A stretch of DNA of 5,742 bases from an uncultured Verrucomicrobiales bacterium. Lineage in GTDB: Bacteria; Verrucomicrobiota; Verrucomicrobiia; Verrucomicrobiales; Akkermansiaceae. Positions within the stretch are counted from its first letter, which is position 1; every line of letters begins with the position of its first letter. The translations under genes and the position numbers were made by a program. The stretch spans positions 1-5,742 of the forward strand of contig CALCWC010000023.1 in the NCBI GenBank assembly GCA_937905985.1. Direction: 5' to 3'. A model generated the notes under the pieces. That model was not told where the DNA came from and made no database searches. It saw nothing but the letters and a program-made list of their open reading frames with translations. Of the stretch, positions 1 to 5,742 are shown one piece after another.

Positions 1-3000
1 TTTGCCCGTTCTCCGTCACGACCTTGGTGGCTCGGCGGCCCATGTAGTCGTAGGTGCAGGCAACGGTGAGGTCCTCTCCCTCTTTACTGAACAGTACTGG
101 GCGGTTTTTGGCGTTGTAGGTCACATCCCAGATGCCTGTGCTGGTCTTGATACGGGTCTGGTTGCCGTCGTCATCGTAGGTGGGTGTGAAGACATCGTGC
201 GACTCGTCCTCGATGGCGGTGTACTGGTTGAGCTGATTTGACGTGTAGGTGTCGCACGCGGAGCCTTGCTGCTGGACGAGGCGGTTTCCGATGTTGTCGT
301 AGTCCCATCCATTGAGGCCGGTTCCGTCCACCACGTCGCTAATGAGTTCGCTGCGGTCGTTGTATGTGAACACGTCGTTGCGGGTGGCACCCTGCCGCGC
401 GAGCGTGCGGGAAGTCGGACGGCCCAGCGTGTCGTACTGGTACGCGCGGCGGGCCACCAGGGTGTTGCCGCGTTTGTAGTCCATCTGGGTGAGGAGGTCG
501 CGGTGCTGCTCGTATGTCTGGGTGAGCGTCATGCCGTTGGGCTTGGTGAGCGTCTGCAGCAGGTGCGAGCCTTGCAGGTAGGTGTAGCCGAACAGCTTTT
601 CCTGCCCGCCGTGAAGGAAGCCCGCGCCGCTGATGCGGCCATCTGTGCCGTAGGCTGTGGTGACGGTCTGCTCTGTATTGCCGTTCTTGGCGTAGGTGTA
701 GCCGGTGGAGCGGCCGAAGCTGTCGCGCGTTTCTGTGACCAAGTGGGTGACACCCTCCGCGAGCAGTGAATCCGTCTCCCGCTCGCCGTAGGTGTTGTAG
801 CCGATGGAGCGCACGCCCGCATCGTCCGTTACCTGGGTGATCTGGCCGAGGTGATTGTACACAAAGCTCTCCGTGGGGGTGTCGTCGCTGTAGGAAATCT
901 CCAGCAGGAGGCCGCGCGCGTGCTCGTAGGAACAGGTTTTCACCTGTTCGCGTGCATCCGTCTCCGTAGCCAAGCGGTTGAAGGCATCGTAGGTCTTAAC
1001 CGTTCCCTTGCCGTCGGCGTAGGTCTTGGAGACCTCCAGCCCCGTGGTGGCGTGATAGGCCCAGGTGGTCACGTCTCCATCCGTACGGGATGAGGGATCC
1101 GTGGTGATGGTCTCCGTGCCCGCGCGGAAGGTGGTGAGCGAGGTCATGCGGTCGGCATCGTCGTAGCCGAAGCAAGCAGGCTGAATAGCCGTTCCCCATT
1201 CCGCCACCTTGCGCCCGCGGATGTCGTACTTGTAGCAGGCGGTCTTGCCGCAAGCGTCCGTAACGACCGAGGGCTCGTCAAAGTAGGGATTGTAGGCCGT
1301 GGAGGTGGTGTTGCCTGCGGCATCCGTGACGCTGACGATGCGCCCCGCGATGTCCGTGCAGGTGGTGGTGGCATTGCTGCGACCGTCCGTTCGGGTGAGC
1401 TCCAAGCCCGTCTCCGTGAAATGTCGGGACTGCGTGGAAGCCACGCCCGCAAAATCTGACTGCGAGATGGCAAAGCCGTCCACGACTATGCGGTGGGCAG
1501 AGATGGAGCTGGTGGGAACAGAACTGTAGGAATCCTTGACCGTACCTACACCATACACCGTCCACTCGGTGCTTGTCAAGCCCCGTTCATCGATGGAAAC
1601 CGATTTTGCCGCCAGCGTGGAAGAAAGGCTGCTGATCAACTCCTTGCGTGTGGAGGTGAGCGCCGTGCCCGCGGCATTGTAGCGCGTGCGGGTGGTGACG
1701 GAATAGACACCGTCCGTTCCCTCCTCCACGCCGTAGGCGAATTCCTCCACAGGGGAGTTGAGCGGCGAGGGCTCCTCGTCCAGCGCCAAGGTTTGGCGGG
1801 AGAGATTGCTGAAGGAGTCGTACTCGTACAGGGTGGAGGCGGTGGGCGTGGTGCCCGCGCCGGTGTCCTTGTAGGAGCGAGTGAGCTGACCTCGGTTGTT
1901 GTACTCGCTACGCGTGTAGATGAACCCGGTGGTGGAGGCCTCGGCTTCCACCACGGTCTCCCCGAAACCGTTCTCCAGGGTTTGGGAGAGGATGCTGTCG
2001 TCCGCCAGGCGCACGGTGGTGCGCATGCGCCCTTCGCTCACATCGTAGGCGTAGGTGAGTTCGCGCTGCCCTGTGCCGGAAACGCGGGCGGTGCTGCCGT
2101 CCGTGTTTCGGGTGGTGACATGCGTGGCGCCGGAGGGCGTGGTCTGCGTGGTGGTGAGGCCATCTGCGCTGTAGGCGGTGGTGGTGGTGCGGCCCAGGGC
2201 ATCCGTTTGGGAGACGATGCGGCCCAGGGCATCATACGCGGTGCGGGAGACGGTGGTGAGCGCGCCCGCGCGGGTGGTGGTGGCGGTGGCGCGCCCTTCG
2301 GCATCACGCACATACTCCGTGATGGTTTCCGGGGTGATGCAGGTGTCGCCATCGTACACGGCGGCGCGGGTGGTCTCCACCAGCATGCGGGCGGAATCGT
2401 AGGCGTAGTCGGTGGTGACGCCGTCCTCGTCCGTCTCGCTCAGGATTGCGCCCGTGCATATCAGGGTTCGGGAGGAGGAGCGTCCGTTGTCGTGCAGTGT
2501 GGCAATCCTGCGGTTCTGGCAGTCGTAGGTATGGGTGGCGCCGGAAAGCGGCAGCCAGTCACCATCCGTCGAGAGGGCGTAGCGCTCCTCCCTGAGCAGG
2601 TTTCCCTGGTCGGAGAAGTAGCGCACGTTGCGGGTCGAGAGCCCGGGTGTTGGCACGCCGCCCGCGCGGGTTTCCTCAGTCACGCGGTAGAGCGCGCCGT
2701 ACTGGGAGGAAGCCTCGTAGGCATAGTGGGTCTGCACGCCGTTGACATTCTGGCGCATCTTGATGCGCCCGCGTGCGAAGACATTGGAGGCGGCGGCGAG
2801 CCAGGTTTCCTCCACGGTGAGATGCTCTGCGCTGCCGGATGCGGCGGTGGTGCGCACCTCCACGCGCTTGACATCGGCGGTTTCAATGTAGGTGTACTCC
2901 GTGTCGCGCACGGGATAGACCTGCCTGTCGGCCCCCACGGCCTGCACATGGGAGGAAACGGGATCCAGGCGGTAGCGGCCGGGTTCGTCACGGTACTCGG

Positions 3001-3139
3001 TGCTGTGCAGCATCCTGCCGCCCTGCGCCCAGGGCTCGGAAGAGAGAAGCTGCCGGCAGTTCGCATCGTGCCGGAACTCGTGCACCGCTCCGGTCGGGGA
3101 GACGCTCTTCACCATGTTGCCGGTTTCATCGTACTCGTA
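1..3139 (-). repeat. YD-repeat coding region
   Basis: This stretch encodes residues 523-1568, a run of degenerate repeats of about 20-30 residues centred on [YF]xY[DNE]xxGR-like motifs. Units are well spaced but strongly diverged, and many lack the full motif (RYNAAGTA, TAYSADGL, CSYEHARG). Thr and Ser are abundant, especially around residues 805-870. The repeats continue up to the left edge, so the array is longer than shown. Typical RHS shells have a similar size, so the closing core motif and tip may follow soon after position 1; this is an inference. Confidence 0.85.
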
Positions 3140-4705
3140 CGTGGTGGTGGCGGCCTCTGGAGTGTCGTACCCGTCCGTGTGGCTGGCAATCTGCGGGCCC
3201 AGGCCGGTGAGTTGGTAGACGTCGCACTCGCGCGAGGTCATGGCGGAGCCTTTGGAGCGGGTGGTGACCACGCGGTAGGAATGAGCGTCTATCTGCCGGC
3301 GCACGCGCTGTTCAGAGACGGCGGTCTCCCCGGAGCCCGTGGTCATGCTCCACACACCGCCCGCATAGCACCAGGTGGTCACAAAGTCCGGCATGGATGC
3401 GGGCAGGGAATTGTCCCGCTCCGCCACGCTCACGGTACCCGCGGTAGAGTCGCCGCCCACGGTGAAAGTCTTGAAGGGGGTGCCGGTCACCGTGTAGGGG
3501 GAGGACGCGTCAACGGGCGGCGTCACCTGGTTGGGCAGGTAGAGCGAGATGGTGTAGCCCAGTCCGGCGGCATTCGGCACGATGTCCGCCAGACCGTCCC
3601 ACGCGCTCCACACCTGGCGCACGTTGTCGTCCTCATCTCGCACCACGGCCAGCTTCCGGAGCGCATCCGCCGCTGTCAGCACATAGCCGAACTCCGTGAT
3701 GTAGGCGGCAAACTTGTAGGTCTGCAAATCGTAGAATGCAGCCGAGCCGTCCGCCGAGCAGATGCGCAGGTAGGAGGCGTGGGAAAGGTCGGTCTCCACG
3801 CTTTCATCCGTGGCAATGTCCGTGACAAAGCGCACGATGTCGCTTGTGTCTGAGAACACGCCCGCGCCCATGGCGCTCCTGCCGTCGCCGGAGCAGAGGT
3901 ACACCGTGTACGCATTGCCCGTGTACACGGCAAAGGACTCGTTGGGTGCAATGGAAGCAGACTGGGGACGCACGCAGGAGCACACCGGGTGGCTCACCGC
4001 CAGCCCCGCGTGGGAAAGGGTGTCCGCCGTATGGGTGTAGGAGAGCAGCTCCAGGCGCGCCGCAGGTACACCCGCCATGCCGCGGAACGCACCGAAGATG
4101 AAGGAAAACTCCATGTACTCCGGCTCCGCATGCCGTATCACGGACGAGCCGCCGCCGGAGGAACCGCCCGTTGCCACGCTGCGGGCGTTGGCCGCAACCT
4201 GCGGATCACCCCCGCTCTGGGTGTCTTTTTCACAGGCGCATGTGGCCTTCTTCTTCACATTCATGTTATCCGGCAGGGAAACGCGAGCGGCGGGAAGCAC
4301 CCCAACCGAGCCCTGGAGAATGGAAACATTACCGGTGGGCAAGGGGTAGAAATCGATGTTGAGGTGAATGATGGCGCACCGGTATACACCCGCCGGTGGC
4401 GTGTATGGAGCTACAGAAAAATCATGGAGGCTCCCCGGGTGGAGATCGATGAACACTTTCCCCGGCAAAAGCATCCCCACAAAATCATCCACCGAGCCGG
4501 AAGCCTGCACCGTCTGCGTTCCGTCCATATACACCTTTCTGAATATCGGGGGATTGATATCGAACATGTTGCTCTGAACCCCGGCGTAGTAGTTGAGCTG
4601 GATGACATCCGGATAGTGTTCCTGGTCGTCGATAAGCTCGACGGTGCTGGAGGGCTGCCGCCCCCGCAGAATGCAGTTGTCAATGTGGAAAATGAGGTTT
4701 CTCAT
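1..4705 (-). CDS. RHS/YD-repeat protein, C-terminus beyond window
   Basis: The frame is open from an ATG at 4705 to the left edge, 1,568 codons without a stop, so the gene is 3'-partial. Residues 1-149 are a non-repetitive start module with no obvious signal peptide (it begins MRNLIFHIDN). Residues 150-195 form a linker with KKKATCACEKD at 151-161 followed by a Gly/Ser-rich stretch. Residues 196 to about 510 form a second module with FGAFRGM near 204-210 and WSAWDGL at 366-372. From YEYDETGN at 523 to YDYMGRR at 1552-1558 there are about 30 YD units (for example YAYDSARM, TAYDALGRI, YKYDIRGRK, FGYDDADRM, WDYDNIGNR). YD repeats are known to form a large beta-barrel shell that encloses a C-terminal polymorphic toxin or other effector in RHS, Tc-toxin and wall-associated proteins. 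I infer a secreted or surface effector, possibly for competition between bacteria, but the deciding tip is outside the window. The start is supported by an AAAGG site 9 nt upstream. The N-terminal module resembles, from memory, Akkermansia YD proteins. No frameshift was seen. Confidence 0.93.
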   Translation of the reverse strand, partial: MRNLIFHIDNCILRGRQPSSTVELIDDQEHYPDVIQLNYYAGVQSNMFDINPPIFRKVYMDGTQTVQASGSVDDFVGMLLPGKVFIDLHPGSLHDFSVAPYTPPAGVYRCAIIHLNIDFYPLPTGNVSILQGSVGVLPAARVSLPDNMNVKKKATCACEKDTQSGGDPQVAANARSVATGGSSGGGSSVIRHAEPEYMEFSFIFGAFRGMAGVPAARLELLSYTHTADTLSHAGLAVSHPVCSCVRPQSASIAPNESFAVYTGNAYTVYLCSGDGRSAMGAGVFSDTSDIVRFVTDIATDESVETDLSHASYLRICSADGSAAFYDLQTYKFAAYITEFGYVLTAADALRKLAVVRDEDDNVRQVWSAWDGLADIVPNAAGLGYTISLYLPNQVTPPVDASSPYTVTGTPFKTFTVGGDSTAGTVSVAERDNSLPASMPDFVTTWCYAGGVWSMTTGSGETAVSEQRVRRQIDAHSYRVVTTRSKGSAMTSRECDVYQLTGLGPQIASHTDGYDTPEAATTTYEYDETGNMVKSVSPTGAVHEFRHDANCRQLLSSEPWAQGGRMLHSTEYRDEPGRYRLDPVSSHVQAVGADRQVYPVRDTEYTYIETADVKRVEVRTTAASGSAEHLTVEETWLAAASNVFARGRIKMRQNVNGVQTHYAYEASSQYGALYRVTEETRAGGVPTPGLSTRNVRYFSDQGNLLREERYALSTDGDWLPLSGATHTYDCQNRRIATLHDNGRSSSRTLICTGAILSETDEDGVTTDYAYDSARMLVETTRAAVYDGDTCITPETITEYVRDAEGRATATTTRAGALTTVSRTAYDALGRIVSQTDALGRTTTTAYSADGLTTTQTTPSGATHVTTRNTDGSTARVSGTGQRELTYAYDVSEGRMRTTVRLADDSILSQTLENGFGETVVEAEASTTGFIYTRSEYNNRGQLTRSYKDTGAGTTPTASTLYEYDSFSNLSRQTLALDEEPSPLNSPVEEFAYGVEEGTDGVYSVTTRTRYNAAGTALTSTRKELISSLSSTLAAKSVSIDERGLTSTEWTVYGVGTVKDSYSSVPTSSISAHRIVVDGFAISQSDFAGVASTQSRHFTETGLELTRTDGRSNATTTCTDIAGRIVSVTDAAGNTTSTAYNPYFDEPSVVTDACGKTACYKYDIRGRKVAEWGTAIQPACFGYDDADRMTSLTTFRAGTETITTDPSSRTDGDVTTWAYHATTGLEVSKTYADGKGTVKTYDAFNRLATETDAREQVKTCSYEHARGLLLEISYSDDTPTESFVYNHLGQITQVTDDAGVRSIGYNTYGERETDSLLAEGVTHLVTETRDSFGRSTGYTYAKNGNTEQTVTTAYGTDGRISGAGFLHGGQEKLFGYTYLQGSHLLQTLTKPNGMTLTQTYEQHRDLLTQMDYKRGNTLVARRAYQYDTLGRPTSRTLARQGATRNDVFTYNDRSELISDVVDGTGLNGWDYDNIGNRLVQQQGSACDTYTSNQLNQYTAIEDESHDVFTPTYDDDGNQTRIKTSTGIWDVTYNAKNRPVLFSKEGEDLTVACTYDYMGRRATKVVTENGQ
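2188..2233 (-). repeat. 16-bp direct repeat in adjacent YD units
   Basis: The plus-strand sequence TGCGGCCCAGGGCATC occurs at 2188-2203 and again at 2218-2233, exactly 30 bp (10 codons) apart. On the coding strand both copies encode DALGR (residues 825-829 and 835-839). Exact nucleotide identity is unusual among these otherwise diverged units, which suggests a recent local duplication or gene conversion. Shared codon choice for a conserved motif is the alternative. Confidence 0.7.
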
Positions 4706-4714
4706 GGTTGGTTG

Positions 4715-4719
4715 CCTTT
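4715..4719 (-). promoter_or_regulatory. Ribosome binding site of the YD-repeat gene
   Basis: On the minus strand AAAGG lies 9 nt before the ATG at 4705. It matches the core of the Shine-Dalgarno sequence and decides this ATG as the start. No other in-frame start with a comparable site was seen upstream. Confidence 0.65.
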
Positions 4720-4745
4720 CTATTGGTAAGGTTTATCACGTTCTT

Positions 4746-4769
4746 CACTGCCGCTCAAGCAGCGGTGTG
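4746..4769 (-). other. Hairpin in the leader of the YD-repeat gene
   Basis: CCGCT (4751-4755) and AGCGG (4761-4765) pair around a 5-nt loop. CAC (4746-4748) and GTG (4767-4769) can extend the stem across a small internal loop. It lies 40-60 nt upstream of the ATG, within the predicted untranslated leader. No T-tract follows on either strand at the right distance, so it is not a standard terminator. It could influence messenger stability or translation. Confidence 0.3.
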
Positions 4770-4842
4770 TGACGTTCAGTTTTTTTGTACACGAAAAACG
4801 CACGAATGCAAGAAGTTTTTTTGTTGGTATTTTTTGTTATAT

Positions 4843-4862
4843 TGTAATACACATGTATTACA
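4843..4862. promoter_or_regulatory. Perfect 9-bp inverted repeat, operator-like
   Basis: TGTAATACA (4843-4851) and its exact reverse complement TGTATTACA (4854-4862) are separated by CA. Each arm is also a small odd palindrome, TGTA-W-TACA, so the site contains two overlapping levels of symmetry. It lies about 14-33 nt downstream of the predicted transcription start of the YD gene, a position where a bound protein would block transcription. The central TACA-N2-TGTA resembles the core of BlaI/MecI-type operators, but the regulator is unknown. In RNA it could also form a stem with a very tight loop. Confidence 0.45.
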
Positions 4863-4882
4863 GCAAAACAATGCGCAAAAGC

Positions 4883-4888
4883 ATTATA
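4883..4888 (-). promoter_or_regulatory. Candidate -10 box (TATAAT) for the YD-repeat gene
   Basis: A perfect TATAAT is read on the minus strand at 4888-4883, inside AT-rich DNA. Transcription would start near 4876 and give a leader of about 170 nt. The -35 is weak: TTGCTC lies 15 nt upstream, and nothing close to TTGACA sits at 17 nt. An activator or a non-sigma70-like promoter is possible. Support is a consensus hexamer and its position only. Confidence 0.4.
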
Positions 4889-4955
4889 AAGAAAAGATTG
4901 TGGGAGCAAGGCGGCTTTATTTGCAAAATATATTACAACGCCATATTGAAGATTT

Positions 4956-4974
4956 GTGCCTGAAAGCCAGGCAC
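4956..4974. other. 7-bp GC-rich hairpin
   Basis: GTGCCTG (4956-4962) and CAGGCAC (4968-4974) are perfect inverted arms around AAAGC. It stands out in AT-rich DNA, about 70 bp upstream of the TATAAT box. No T-tract follows on either strand, so a rho-independent terminator is not supported; a protein-binding dyad or the end of an upstream transcript are alternatives. Confidence 0.35.
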
Positions 4975-5102
4975 GCATGCCGCGCAACCACGCGCATCAT
5001 GTTTTTTGGACCCAAGGCTGCTGAAACAATTCAAAATGTGCAGTTTTTGTATTACAAGCAAACAAGGCGCAAACAACTTATATAAAATGCGCAGAGAAGG
5101 CA

Positions 5103-5125
5103 AAAAGCTTTTCAAAATGCATTTT
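5103..5125. repeat. Two adjacent perfect palindromes
   Basis: AAAAGCTTTT (5103-5112) is separated by one base from AAAATGCATTTT (5114-5125). Both are perfect and have A4/T4 flanks around a GC-containing centre. Such A/T tracts can bend DNA, and the pair could be a binding site. In AT-rich DNA, chance palindromes are also common. Confidence 0.4.
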
Positions 5126-5238
5126 TTATAGTGAATCCAATAAAGAAAAAATCTTCCAGGGAGACAGAAATGGGCGGCGCATGCCAGGCGCGCACGCTGG
5201 CCGATTAGCGATCCTGTGTCAAGCAGGAAGGGTGAAAA

Positions 5239-5385
5239 ATGTTGAAAAATCCTTGTGGTTATGAGGAATTTTCAAGGTGTCGCCCTGAGGATTTTTGCGA
5301 AATGAATTCTGGATTTTTCTTTGGCCGAATTCCCCGCAATCCGCATGGTTGCTGGGTTTCAGAGGTGTTGAAAAAGCATAGCTGA
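5239..5385 (+). CDS. Possible 48-residue small protein, unknown function
   Basis: An ATG at 5239 opens a 48-residue frame ending at TGA 5383-5385. AGGAAGGG (5225-5232) lies 6 nt before the start, a strong Shine-Dalgarno match. The peptide begins MLKNPCGYEEF and ends WVSEVLKKHS. It has Cys at 6, 14, 20 and 38 and is rich in Phe, Gly and Arg; there is no signal peptide or membrane segment. Its stop lies inside the left arm-to-loop junction of an inverted repeat (5374-5404). The 10-mer TGTTGAAAAA occurs at both ends of the frame (5240-5249 and 5366-5375). I do not recognise the family. The minus strand is also open here, and the sequence may belong to a dispersed intergenic repeat rather than a gene. 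Confidence 0.3.
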   Translation: MLKNPCGYEEFSRCRPEDFCEMNSGFFFGRIPRNPHGCWVSEVLKKHS

Positions 5386-5404
5386 TAGCTGATCCGCTAT
5401 GCTT
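5374..5404 (-). terminator. Possible weak terminator hairpin, minus strand
   Basis: AAGCATAGC (5374-5382) and GCTATGCTT (5396-5404) are perfect 9-bp arms around a 13-nt loop. Read on the minus strand, the second arm runs into a five-T tract, as in a rho-independent terminator for a gene lying further right. The stem is only moderately GC-rich and the loop is long. On the plus strand no T-tract follows. The loop region contains a tandem AGCTGAT duplication (5380-5393). Confidence 0.25.
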
Positions 5405-5742
5405 ATACGGTAACCCATTGAAAAACACGGCCCCAAGAGCAAGCGTAACCTTTCGGATTACCAGTGTGATGGACAAGTGCAAGCGCGCACCGCGCCGCCG
5501 CCAGGCTACCGCCGGCGCGGCTGCCGAAACGGGGCAGGGGTGATGAACGAAGTTTCACATGTAACCCAATCATTCGCCCAGTGCCATGAATTGCCATGCC
5601 GGAGCATGAAACGCTGTGACAGGCGGGGTGCAAAGCCAGCGCGCGCTTTGCGCGCAGATTCATCGCCGACCCTGCATCCGCAGGGTGACGCTTCCGTCTC
5701 CGCGTGGCTCTGCGCGCCACTGCAGCGCCGTGCCATATGAAA
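5403..5742. repeat. GC-rich hairpin-dense region, probable dispersed repeat
   Basis: Several perfect inverted repeats are packed into about 230 bp: 5490-5497 with 5513-5520 (CCGCGCCG arms), 5595-5599 with 5604-5608 (CATGC), 5641-5646 with 5650-5655 (GCGCGC), 5669-5675 with 5680-5686 (ACCCTGC, 4-nt loop) and 5704-5708 with 5716-5720 (GTGGC). Frames are open on both strands and translate to Arg/Ala/Pro-rich peptides without domain features. From memory the translation resembles hypothetical proteins that recur in Akkermansia genomes, which would fit a repeated intergenic element; this was not checked. Confidence 0.4.
5543..5740 (+). CDS. Doubtful 65-residue frame within GC-rich repeat
   Basis: An ATG at 5543 opens a frame to TGA at 5738-5740. 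The peptide begins MNEVSHVTQSF and ends APLQRRAI, and is Arg/Ala/Cys-rich with no recognised domain. The nearest purine-rich stretch, CAGGGG at 5535-5540, ends only 2 nt before the ATG, which is too close. A GTG at 5477 would extend the frame by 22 residues. The frame crosses five hairpins, and minus-strand frames are equally open, so translation of a repeat is more likely than a real gene. Confidence 0.2.
   Translation: MNEVSHVTQSFAQCHELPCRSMKRCDRRGAKPARALRADSSPTLHPQGDASVSAWLCAPLQRRAI

Larger units (their letters stand above)
4770..5160. other. AT-rich intergenic island without a recognised gene
   Basis: Composition shifts sharply from GC-rich coding sequence to A/T-rich DNA with runs of T and A, and returns to GC-rich near 5165. 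It holds the candidate promoter and operator of the YD gene, a hairpin at 4956-4974, a further TGTATTACA at 5048-5056 with a one-mismatch copy at 4929-4937, and paired palindromes at 5103-5125. Frames crossing it start with TTG or lack a credible ribosome binding site, and they encode low-complexity Phe/Tyr/Lys-rich peptides, so I call no gene here. Confidence 0.6.

Noticed and set aside
1493..3853. A 786-residue plus-strand open frame
   Set aside because: It is wholly antisense to the YD-repeat gene. Its Gly/Val/His/Arg-rich translation with no domain pattern is what the complement of GC-rich YD codons gives, whereas the minus frame shows clear motifs throughout.
3989..4729. A 246-residue plus-strand frame
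   Set aside because: It overlaps the N-terminal coding part of the YD gene and its ribosome binding site, and shows no recognisable domain.
4751..4795. Hairpin followed by a T-tract on the plus strand, as a possible terminator
   Set aside because: The seven-T run begins about 14 nt after the stem, too far for a rho-independent terminator, and no plus-strand gene ends there.
4745..4987. An 80-residue minus-strand frame just upstream of the YD gene
   Set aside because: It starts with TTG without a good ribosome binding site and overlaps the TATAAT box and dyad; its composition reflects the AT-rich DNA.
4708..5085. A 125-residue plus-strand frame across the AT-rich intergenic region
   Set aside because: It starts with TTG, is low-complexity, and overlaps the leader, operator-like dyad and promoter of the YD gene.
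5170..5208. A 12-codon plus-strand frame preceded by AGGGAG at 6 nt
   Set aside because: It could be a leader peptide, but it is too short to support, and no promoter or attenuator-like structure could be assigned to it.
5219..5482. An 87-residue minus-strand frame
   Set aside because: It is antisense to the 48-residue frame, which has the better ribosome binding site. It may be a repeat translation; neither strand can be proved coding from sequence alone.
5403..5736. Two overlapping minus-strand frames (5403-5720 and 5506-5736)
   Set aside because: Both are Arg/Ala/Ser-rich, cross many hairpins and compete with an equally open plus-strand frame, so they look like GC-rich chance frames.

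Overview
The window is dominated by one very large gene on the minus strand. It starts at 4705 and runs without a stop off the left edge, giving 1,568 complete codons inside the window. It encodes an RHS/YD-repeat protein: about 510 residues of non-repetitive N-terminal sequence, then more than 1,000 residues of degenerate YD repeats (about 30 recognisable units). The C-terminal end lies beyond position 1 and cannot be seen. That end is where such proteins usually carry the core-closing motif and a variable effector or toxin tip.

The likely source is a gut bacterium of the Verrucomicrobiota, with Akkermansia the best guess. This rests on recalled resemblance of the N-terminal module (motifs such as FGAFRGM and WSAWDGL just before the YD repeats) to YD proteins of that group, and on GC-rich coding sequence next to AT-rich intergenic DNA. 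No search was run, so the assignment is tentative.

Region by region: 1-4705 is the YD-repeat gene. Positions 4706-4900 hold its ribosome binding site, a leader of about 170 nt, a perfect 9-bp inverted repeat that looks like an operator, and a consensus TATAAT. Positions 4770-5160 form an AT-rich island with several short palindromes and no convincing gene. At 5239-5385 there is a 48-codon plus-strand frame with a good Shine-Dalgarno sequence, possibly a small gene or part of a dispersed repeat. Positions 5403-5742 are GC-rich and dense in hairpins, with frames open on both strands; this is more likely repetitive intergenic DNA than conventional genes.

No tRNA, rRNA, CRISPR array, transposase or insertion sequence was recognised. 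The only confident gene is the YD-repeat protein. The most testable new signal is the repeated TGTAWTACA motif between its putative -10 box and its start codon. No partner or immunity gene is visible, because any such gene would lie left of the window.
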